Assembly (NCBI GenBank): GCA_020024855.1
Contig: JAHHTB010000050.1
Span: 1 to 11,909 of the forward strand
DNA from: Fusobacterium sp.
GTDB lineage: Bacteria > Fusobacteriota > Fusobacteriia > Fusobacteriales > Fusobacteriaceae
Direction of reading: 5' to 3'
DNA length: 11,909 nucleotides
In this document: in pieces, positions 6,970 through 11,909 of the stretch
How the letters are laid out: each line of letters starts with the position of its first letter
Position numbering within the stretch: position 1 is the first letter of the stretch
Notes under the pieces: model-generated
Told to the model about the DNA's origin: nothing
The model's database searches: none
The model's input: only the letters and a program-made list of their open reading frames with translations
Translations under genes and position numbers: made by a program

Positions 6970-7695
6970 ATGCTGGTAGGAAATTCCAAAAGTCCACTTT
7001 ATTACCAATTAGCTGAAATAATCATTGATGAAATTAAAGATAAAAATTTAAAAGAGAATGATAGAATACTTACTGAAAGAGAGTATTGTGAGAAATATAA
7101 TCTTAGTAGATCAACAGTAAGACAAGCTATTGCGTATCTAGAAAAGAAGGGATATATATATAAAATACAAGGTTGTGGAACTTTTGTTTCTTCAAGAATG
7201 ATGAAACAAAAACTTTTAAAATTTTATAGTTTTACTGAAGAAATGAAAAAGCAGGGAAAAGTTCCAGAATCAAAAATCTTATCTTTTAAAGAGAAAAAAG
7301 CTGATGAAAAAATATCAAAAGAACTTAATATAGATATTGGAGAAAAGGTTTTTGAACTTGTAAGATTAAGGCTTGCTGATGGAGAAGAAATAATGTATGA
7401 GAAAACATATATGCCTTGTAAAAAAATACCAGATCTTTCAAAAAAAGATTTGCTAAAAAATCCATTATATGATATTCTTGAGAATAGATATAAGCTAATT
7501 TTTAGCAAAGCACTAGAAAGATTTTCTGTACTTAGTGCAGATCAAAAAACAGCAGAGATATTAAATATTTCTAAAGGAAGTCCGTTAATTAAGTTACAGA
7601 GATGGACTTATACAGGAATAGAAATAGTAGAATATACAGTTAGTTCTGTTCGTGGAGATAGTTTTGAATTTGAAGTAGAGCTAGAAGAAAATTGA
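6970..7695 (+). CDS. GntR-family transcriptional regulator (HutC subfamily, UTRA domain), paralogue 2
   Basis: A 241-aa protein. The winged helix-turn-helix covers about residues 8-75: PLYYQL, ILTEREYCEKYNLSRSTVRQAIAYLEKKGYIYK, and the wing QGCGTFVSS. The UTRA effector domain covers about 90-235 and ends in EYTVSSVRGDSFEFEV. It is clearly a paralogue of the first GntR gene, with the same length and architecture and shared segments such as KENDR/K, GYIYK and the KVPxSKIL block after the wing (VPVSKIL in the first, VPESKIL here). It keeps the commoner Thr-Val-Arg-Gln recognition helix. GGGAGG lies five bases before the ATG. The gene has its own promoter and a terminator right after the stop, so it is mostly monocistronic. 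It sits just before the catabolic operon, and it plausibly represses itself and/or that operon. The effector is unknown. Confidence 0.92.
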   Translation: MLVGNSKSPLYYQLAEIIIDEIKDKNLKENDRILTEREYCEKYNLSRSTVRQAIAYLEKKGYIYKIQGCGTFVSSRMMKQKLLKFYSFTEEMKKQGKVPESKILSFKEKKADEKISKELNIDIGEKVFELVRLRLADGEEIMYEKTYMPCKKIPDLSKKDLLKNPLYDILENRYKLIFSKALERFSVLSADQKTAEILNISKGSPLIKLQRWTYTGIEIVEYTVSSVRGDSFEFEVELEEN

Positions 7696-7721
7696 AAAAC
7701 CAGACATTAAAGTCTGGTTTT
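7696..7721 (+). terminator. Terminator between the second GntR gene and the ROK kinase gene
   Basis: AAAACCAGAC (7696-7705) pairs with GTCTGGTTTT (7712-7721) around the 6-base loop ATTAAA. The stem is ten perfect base pairs with a short T-run at its end. It begins directly after the TGA stop codon and separates the regulator from the catabolic operon. Confidence 0.85.
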
Positions 7722-7733
7722 GTTAGAGAATAA

Positions 7734-7750
7734 ATTGGTACGGACAACAT
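7734..7750 (+). promoter_or_regulatory. Candidate GntR/HutC-type operator at the catabolic operon promoter
   Basis: ATTGGTACGGACAACAT is an imperfect palindrome centred on GT-N-CG-N-AC. It has the GT(N4)AC skeleton of HutC-subfamily operators and resembles, from memory, NagR/YvoA sites of the ATTGGTATAGACAA kind. It overlaps the proposed -35 box (7741-7746), as expected for repression. The match is by eye. Confidence 0.45.
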
Positions 7751-7769
7751 AACAAAAATTCAATATAAA
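7741..7769 (+). promoter_or_regulatory. Candidate promoter of the ROK-agaS-aldolase-pfkB operon
   Basis: CGGACA (7741-7746), a 17-bp spacer and TATAAA (7764-7769). The -35 matches TTGACA at four of six positions. It lies downstream of the terminator at 7696-7721, and the four genes need a start in this gap if that terminator is efficient. Confidence 0.45.
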
Positions 7770-7794
7770 AATTAGAAAATGTTAAGGAGGGGTT

Positions 7795-8748
7795 ATGCCT
7801 TATTTTGCAGGAATTGACATTGGTGGAACAAATGTTGAAATTGGTATTTTAAATAAGACAGGAGATATACTTGGTAAGAAAAGTATTAAGACAAACTCAA
7901 AAAATGGAGCAGAAGATACATTCCAAAGAATATGGAATACAACTAAAGAACTTGCAGAAGAATTAAAAATATCATCAGAGGAAATAGAAGCAATAGGACT
8001 TGGAATACCAGGACCAGTAGTAAATAACTCTGTTGTAAAAATAGCAGCAAACTTTTCTTGGAATAATGATTTTCCAGCAAAAGCATTAATGGAAAAAATA
8101 TCAGAAAAACCTGTAAAAGTTGGAAATGATGTTAAATTAATAGCTCTTGGAGAGACACTTTTTGGAGCAGGAAAAGGGTATAAAAACAGTATCACAGTTC
8201 CAATTGGTACAGGAATAGCAGCAGGAATTATAATAAATGGTATGATTCTTGAAGGTGCAGATGGGGCAGCTGGAGAATTTGGACATGTGGTTGTAAACAA
8301 GGATGGATATAAATGTGGTTGTGGACTTACAGGTTGTCTAGAAACTTATTGCTCTGCAACAGGAATAGTAAGAGAAGGGAAAAGGAGATTAAAAGAAAAT
8401 CAAGATAATGAACTTTATAAAAAAATAAATGGTGATATTGAATCTTTAGAAGCAAAAGATATTTTTGATCTTGCTAAAGCTGGAGATAAGTTTTCAATGG
8501 AAATAGTTGATTTCTTTTGTGAGTACATGGCAGAAGGACTTGGAATGCTTCTAAATATTCTTAACCCTGAAATTATTATTTTTGCAGGTGGAGTGGCAAG
8601 AGCAAGAGATATACTTCTTGATGGAGTAAAAAAACATTTACCTAAATATGCTCTTGGAATGACAATGGAAAACCTTAAATTTGCTTTTGGTGAATTAAAT
8701 GAAGAGGCAGGTATCAAAGGTGCGGCAGCACTTGTAATGAATAAGTAA
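7795..8748 (+). CDS. ROK-family sugar kinase
   Basis: A 317-aa cytoplasmic ATP-dependent sugar kinase. Motifs in order: phosphate-1 loop DIGGTN (8-13), GLGIPGP (68-74), the catalytic aspartate in GNDVKLIALGE (Asp112), phosphate-2 loop VPIGTGIAAG (135-144), sugar-binding EFGH (Glu161, His164), zinc-knuckle CGCGLTGCLE (Cys174, Cys176 and Cys181 with His164), and adenosine-site NPEIIIFAGGVA (257-268). Length and motifs fit the glucokinase/N-acetylhexosamine kinase branch. It is first in an operon with agaS 38 nt downstream, so a galactosamine or N-acetylgalactosamine 6-kinase is more likely here than a housekeeping glucokinase. It would supply the 6-phosphate that AgaS needs after cytoplasmic desulfation. 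The ribosome site AAGGAGG is strong, four bases before the ATG. The family is certain; the sugar is inferred from neighbours, and automatic annotation would probably say glucokinase. Confidence 0.9.
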   Translation: MPYFAGIDIGGTNVEIGILNKTGDILGKKSIKTNSKNGAEDTFQRIWNTTKELAEELKISSEEIEAIGLGIPGPVVNNSVVKIAANFSWNNDFPAKALMEKISEKPVKVGNDVKLIALGETLFGAGKGYKNSITVPIGTGIAAGIIINGMILEGADGAAGEFGHVVVNKDGYKCGCGLTGCLETYCSATGIVREGKRRLKENQDNELYKKINGDIESLEAKDIFDLAKAGDKFSMEIVDFFCEYMAEGLGMLLNILNPEIIIFAGGVARARDILLDGVKKHLPKYALGMTMENLKFAFGELNEEAGIKGAAALVMNK

Positions 8749-8786
8749 TTAATTTAAAACATAATTAAATAAAAAAGGAGATAAAA

Positions 8787-9929
8787 ATGGAATTTAAAAG
8801 TTGTGTAACATGGAAAGAAATAACTCAACAGCCAGCTATTTGGAAAGAAGAAGTTCAAATAGTAAGAGAAAACCTAAAAGCAATAGGAGAATTTATTGAA
8901 GGTGTAAAAGCTGACAAAGTAAAAGTTATATTTACTGGTGCAGGATCTTCTGAATTTGTTGGAAACACTCTTTGCTCTTATGTAAACAGTAAAATAGATA
9001 TAGATGTATTATCAGTTCCTACTACTGACATAGTATCTATGCCTGAGCAATATTTAGAAGAAAATACAGCAACAATCCTTGTATCTTGTGCAAGATCAGG
9101 AAACTCTCCTGAAAGTGTTGCAGCAGTAGAATTAGCTGACAAATTAGTAAAAAATATTCATCATATTTTTATAACTTGTAATGCTGAAGGAAAATTAGCT
9201 CAAATCTCTAAAACAGGAAACAATAAATATCTTTTATTAATGCCTGAAAAGACAAATGATAAAGGATTTGCAATGACAGGAAGTTTCTCTTCAATGGTAG
9301 TTGCAGGAGTTCTTGTCCTTTTAAGAAAAGATTTCGAAGGAATGGCAGCAAGAGTAGAATATGTTGCAGACTTAGTAGATAGAAATATTGAAACTATACT
9401 TGCAAATGCAGAAACAGTTGCAGCTTTAGATATAGAAAGAATAGTTTACCTTGGAGATGGAGCAGCTAAAGGACTTGCTGAAGAAATGTCTTTAAAAGTT
9501 CTTGAACTTACTGGTGGAAAATTAGCATCTTTTTATAACACATTCTTAGGATTCAGACATGGACCTAAATCAATAGTAAATGATAAAACAGCTATCGTAT
9601 GTATGATGTCAAATAATAAACACACAAGAATTTATGAATTAGATTTATTAAAAGAATTTAAAAATGAAGGTGGAAAAAAGAAAATTATTGTACTTGATAC
9701 AATAAATGATGAAGAAGTTAAAGCTAATGCAGACTATTACTTCACATTTGCAGATGAAAAATTAGGACAAATTGAAGATGTATTTGCAGATCTTTCATAC
9801 CTAGTATGTGGACAATTAATATCTTTAGTAAAATCAGCAAGTTTTGGAATTAATCCTGACAATCCTTGTCCAACAGGAGAAGTTAACAGAGTTGTTAAAG
9901 GTGTAATTATTCACGAATATAATAAATAA
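8787..9929 (+). CDS. agaS: Galactosamine-6-phosphate deaminase/isomerase, SIS domains
   Basis: A 380-aa protein with two sugar-isomerase (SIS) domains, at about residues 45-180 and 215-350. It matches E. coli AgaS (about 384 aa), as I remember it, along its whole length. Segments are TWKEITQQPAIW (8-19), FTGAGSSEFVG (49-59), SVPTTDIVSMPEQYL (76-90), ARSGNSPESVAAVELAD (102-118), FITCNAEGKL (128-137), LLMPEKTNDKGFAMT (150-164), SLKVLELTGGKLASFY (235-250), GFRHGPKS (255-262) and VNRVVKGVIIHEY (366-378). AgaS converts D-galactosamine 6-phosphate to tagatose 6-phosphate and ammonia. The next two genes encode exactly the following steps, a kinase for tagatose 6-phosphate and the bisphosphate aldolase. 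AAGGAG lies six bases before the ATG. This gene anchors the locus as galactosamine-type rather than glucosamine-type metabolism, which would use NagB. Confidence 0.93.
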   Translation: MEFKSCVTWKEITQQPAIWKEEVQIVRENLKAIGEFIEGVKADKVKVIFTGAGSSEFVGNTLCSYVNSKIDIDVLSVPTTDIVSMPEQYLEENTATILVSCARSGNSPESVAAVELADKLVKNIHHIFITCNAEGKLAQISKTGNNKYLLLMPEKTNDKGFAMTGSFSSMVVAGVLVLLRKDFEGMAARVEYVADLVDRNIETILANAETVAALDIERIVYLGDGAAKGLAEEMSLKVLELTGGKLASFYNTFLGFRHGPKSIVNDKTAIVCMMSNNKHTRIYELDLLKEFKNEGGKKKIIVLDTINDEEVKANADYYFTFADEKLGQIEDVFADLSYLVCGQLISLVKSASFGINPDNPCPTGEVNRVVKGVIIHEYNK

Positions 9930-9952
9930 TAAAAATATTTAATTAAAAATTT

Positions 9953-9958
9953 AGGAGG
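9953..9958 (+). promoter_or_regulatory. Ribosome binding site that decides the aldolase start
   Basis: AGGAGG ends two bases before the ATG at 9961 and five bases before the adjacent ATG at 9964. The second spacing is normal and the first is too short, so I prefer initiation at 9964. E. coli GatY and KbaY N-termini would align equally well with either methionine. Confidence 0.6.
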
Positions 9959-9963
9959 AAATG

Positions 9964-10815
9964 ATGTTAGTATCAACAAGACAATTATTATTAGATGCCC
10001 AAAAAGGAAAGTATGCAGTACCTGCATTTAACGTACATAACATGGAAACAATTCAAACAGTAGTAGAGGCAGCAGCAGAGTTAAGATCACCTATTATCGT
10101 TGCAGCAACACCTGGAACAATGAAATATGCTGGACCAGAATTCTTCATAAAATTAGTAGAAATTTGTTCTGAAAAATATGATATTCCAGTTGCTATGCAC
10201 CTAGATCATCATGAAAATTATGATGAAATAGTAAATTCTATCCAAATTGGAACTAAATCAACTATGATAGATGCTTCTCACTTAGATTTTGAAGAAAACG
10301 TAGCAATGGTTAAAAAAGTTGTTGACTATGCACACAGATTTGATGTAACAGTTGAAGGAGAACTTGGAATTCTTGGTGGGCAAGAAGATGATCTTGTAAG
10401 AGATGACAAAGATAGTAAATATACAAATCCAGCTCAAGCAAAAGAATATGTAGAAAGAACTGGAATTGACTCTTTAGCAGTTGCAATAGGAACAGCTCAC
10501 GGAGTATATAAAGAAGAACCTAAATTAGACTTTGATAGACTTGCTGAAATAAGAGCAGTTGTAGATGTACCTTTAGTATTACATGGAGCATCTGGAGTAC
10601 CTGCTGACCAAGTTAAAAAAGCAATAGAATTAGGAATAACAAAAGTAAATATTGCAACAGAATTAAAAATGCCTTTTGCTGAAACTTTAAGAAAAGTATT
10701 AGTTGAAAAACCAAATGAAAGTGACCCTAGAAAATATTTTGGACCTGCTAAAGAAGCAATGAAAAAAGTTGCAATAGAAAAAATATTAATGTGTGGAAGT
10801 AACGGGAAAGCATAA
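9964..10815 (+). CDS. kbaY: Class II tagatose-1,6-bisphosphate aldolase (GatY/KbaY/AgaY type)
   Basis: 283 aa from ATG 9964 (284 aa if ATG 9961 is used, the exact length of E. coli GatY). This zinc-dependent aldolase cleaves tagatose 1,6-bisphosphate to DHAP and glyceraldehyde 3-phosphate. Conserved features are AVPAFNVHNMET (18-29), the catalytic and zinc centre HLDHHENYD (Asp81, His82), MIDASHLDFEEN (101-112), VEGELGILGGQEDD (130-143), YTNPAQAKEYVERTGIDSLAVAIGTAHG with zinc ligand His179, LVLHGASG with zinc ligand His207, and NIATELK (229-235). The GGQEDD loop and the YTNPAQA segment match GatY/KbaY better than generic FbaA. The gene is 34 nt after agaS and 1 nt before pfkB. E. coli GatY and KbaY depend on a GatZ/KbaZ partner, which is not in this window. 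Fructose bisphosphate activity is possible too. Confidence 0.92.
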   Translation: MLVSTRQLLLDAQKGKYAVPAFNVHNMETIQTVVEAAAELRSPIIVAATPGTMKYAGPEFFIKLVEICSEKYDIPVAMHLDHHENYDEIVNSIQIGTKSTMIDASHLDFEENVAMVKKVVDYAHRFDVTVEGELGILGGQEDDLVRDDKDSKYTNPAQAKEYVERTGIDSLAVAIGTAHGVYKEEPKLDFDRLAEIRAVVDVPLVLHGASGVPADQVKKAIELGITKVNIATELKMPFAETLRKVLVEKPNESDPRKYFGPAKEAMKKVAIEKILMCGSNGKA

Positions 10816-10816
10816 T

Positions 10817-11752
10817 ATGAAAAAAATATTAACAGTTACTTTAAATCCTGCAATAGATGTAAGATACAATGTAGAAAATATGAGAGTTGGTGAAGTTAAC
10901 AGAACAAAGCATATTGAAAAAAATGCAGGTGGAAAAGGTATAAACGTAAGTAGAGTTATAAACCAACTTGGTGGAGATATTCTTGCAACAGGAATTGTGG
11001 GAGGATTTACAGGAAAACTTTTTCTTTCAAAACTTAATGCAGATGGCATAAAAAATAATTTTTTAGAAACTGAATATGAAACAAGAACTTGTATTGCTGT
11101 TATAGATAAAGATATAAAAGGAATCACAGAATTTCTTGAATCAGCAGAGGGAACAACTGAAGATTTTAAAAAATTTGTAGAGAAGTATATTTCAATTCTT
11201 GATAGTGGAGTAGATATTGTATGTGGTTCAGGAAGCCTTTTAAAAGGTATTGGAACAGATGCATATAATATTTTGATAGAGGAAGCTAAAAAGAGAGGAA
11301 TAAATTTTATTCTTGATACAAGTGGAGATTCACTAAAAAAAGGAATGGAAGCAAAGCCATTTTTAATAAAGCCTAACCAAGAGGAACTAGAAGATTTAAC
11401 TGGTAAAAAATTTAATAATCTTTCTGAAGTTATTGATACAGCAAAAGAGATTATAAAGACTGGTATTGAAAATGTAATGGTAACACTTGGAGGAGATGGA
11501 GCAATTCTTGTTACTAAAGAGAAAGTTTATAAAGGGACTTTTCCTAAAGTAGAAATAAAAAATACTGTGGGGTCTGGAGATTCTACAATAGCAGGAATGG
11601 CTTATGGACTTTCTTTGGATAAGTCAATTAGTGAATGCTTTAGATTGGCTATTGCTTGTGGAACAACAAATGCAATGGTTGATAGTACAGGAAGTATTGA
11701 TCATGAAATTTTAAAAGATATTACTCCTAAAATAATAATAGAAGAAATTTAA
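10817..11752 (+). CDS. pfkB: PfkB-family hexose kinase, 1-phosphofructokinase/tagatose-6-phosphate kinase (LacC-like)
   Basis: 311 aa from ATG 10817. The N-terminus MKKILTVTLNPAIDV is the canonical start of FruK/LacC kinases, so I reject an in-frame GTG at 10793 that would add eight unsupported residues and has no ribosome site. Motifs are TLNPAIDV (8-15), the phosphosugar-binding GGKGINVSR (38-46), IKPNQEELEDLTG (184-196), GGDGA (225-229) and the ATP and catalytic motif NTVGSGDSTIAG (249-260) with general base Asp255. In context it should phosphorylate tagatose 6-phosphate (made by AgaS) to tagatose 1,6-bisphosphate for the aldolase encoded before it. Only one base separates it from the aldolase stop codon and its own ribosome site is weak (GGGAAAG), so translation is probably coupled. 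It is last in the operon, with a terminator 66 nt on. Sequence alone does not exclude fructose 1-phosphate as substrate. Confidence 0.9.
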   Translation: MKKILTVTLNPAIDVRYNVENMRVGEVNRTKHIEKNAGGKGINVSRVINQLGGDILATGIVGGFTGKLFLSKLNADGIKNNFLETEYETRTCIAVIDKDIKGITEFLESAEGTTEDFKKFVEKYISILDSGVDIVCGSGSLLKGIGTDAYNILIEEAKKRGINFILDTSGDSLKKGMEAKPFLIKPNQEELEDLTGKKFNNLSEVIDTAKEIIKTGIENVMVTLGGDGAILVTKEKVYKGTFPKVEIKNTVGSGDSTIAGMAYGLSLDKSISECFRLAIACGTTNAMVDSTGSIDHEILKDITPKIIIEEI

Positions 11753-11818
11753 AAATATAGTTATTATCTTTTGATTATTGAGAGTTTTTATTGGATAACA
11801 TTGATAAAAAAATTTTAG

Positions 11819-11857
11819 AAATAACCTTAGTGCTATTTATTAGCATTAAGGTTATTT
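11819..11857 (+). terminator. Rho-independent terminator of the catabolic operon
   Basis: A 15-bp stem with one G-T pair: ATAACCTTAGTGCTA (11821-11835) with TAGCATTAAGGTTAT (11841-11855), around the 5-base loop TTTAT. A/T pairs extend it two further steps on each side (11819-11820 with 11856-11857), followed by a T-rich tail. The flanking A-run upstream means it could also work on the minus strand. I see no gene between 11753 and the window end. Confidence 0.85.
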
Positions 11858-11909
11858 TATTATCAAAAATATTTTTATGAATTAGTATTCTATTTTTAAA
11901 ATGAAAAAA

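Noticed and set aside
7224..7508. 94-codon minus-strand ORF inside the second GntR gene
   Set aside because: It is an antisense shadow, rich in Ser and Phe from AAA/GAA codons on the real strand, with no supporting signal.
7800..8717. Minus-strand ORFs of 166 and 100 codons opposite the ROK kinase
   Set aside because: They mirror GGA/GCA-rich coding sequence (hence many Pro and Ser) and lack motifs. The plus-strand kinase is unambiguous.
10793..10816. GTG start giving pfkB eight extra residues
   Set aside because: It has no ribosome site and overlaps the aldolase 3' end. Family proteins begin at the MKKILTVTLNPAID equivalent.
10786..11127. 113-codon minus-strand ORF opposite pfkB
   Set aside because: It is antisense to a clear PfkB kinase and has no ribosome site or family resemblance.
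3649..11752. Sulfoquinovose (sulfo-glycolysis) locus
   Set aside because: There is no sulfoquinovosidase, YihS-like isomerase or sulfonate exporter. The aldolase is a class II GatY type, and a sulfate-ester hydrolase has no role with a C-S sulfonate.
1..11909. Mobile elements, CRISPR arrays, tRNA or rRNA genes
   Set aside because: I saw no transposase or integrase, no spaced direct-repeat series and no cloverleaf-like sequence. Reading by eye could miss a degenerate remnant.

Overview
The window (about 30% G+C by eye) has AGA-dominated arginine codons, strong GGAGG ribosome sites and short AT-rich gaps. This fits a low-G+C anaerobe. A ferredoxin:NADP oxidoreductase-type flavoprotein and a dedicated amino-sugar operon make Fusobacteriota (Fusobacterium or Cetobacterium) my best guess, with Clostridia as the alternative. 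The taxon is inferred from composition and protein flavour, not from a marker gene.

Layout. On the minus strand at the left are an MBL-fold metallohydrolase (1650-820) and, 24 nt downstream, an NfnA/SudB-type FAD/NAD/[2Fe-2S] subunit that runs off the left edge (795-1). Divergent from them is monocistronic proC (1803-2609), closed by a terminator. These three look like ordinary core metabolism.

From about 2740 to 11860 lies an accessory carbohydrate locus, all on the plus strand. Module A holds a HutC/UTRA-type GntR regulator, a 556-aa sodium:solute symporter resembling E. coli YidK, and a formylglycine-type sulfatase without a signal peptide resembling E. coli YidJ. It is followed by a second, paralogous GntR regulator with its own promoter and a terminator. 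Module B holds a ROK-family sugar kinase, AgaS (galactosamine-6-phosphate deaminase/isomerase), a class II tagatose-bisphosphate aldolase of the GatY/KbaY type, and a LacC-like PfkB kinase, closed by a strong terminator.

How the genes may work together (inference). A sulfated amino sugar, probably a 6-O-sulfated galactosamine derivative, enters intact by Na+ symport and is desulfated in the cytoplasm. The ROK kinase phosphorylates it at O6, AgaS converts it to tagatose 6-phosphate, PfkB makes tagatose 1,6-bisphosphate, and the aldolase splits this into DHAP and glyceraldehyde 3-phosphate. No PTS, no N-acetyl deacetylase and no sulfatase-maturing enzyme are in the window. The last would have to act from elsewhere, and so would a deacetylase if the substrate is acetylated. 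Near the two regulator genes are two palindromes of the same design, TTGTAT-N-ATACAA and TTCTAT-N-ATAGAA. They differ in the arms by a symmetric G/C swap and may be the distinct operators of the two paralogues.
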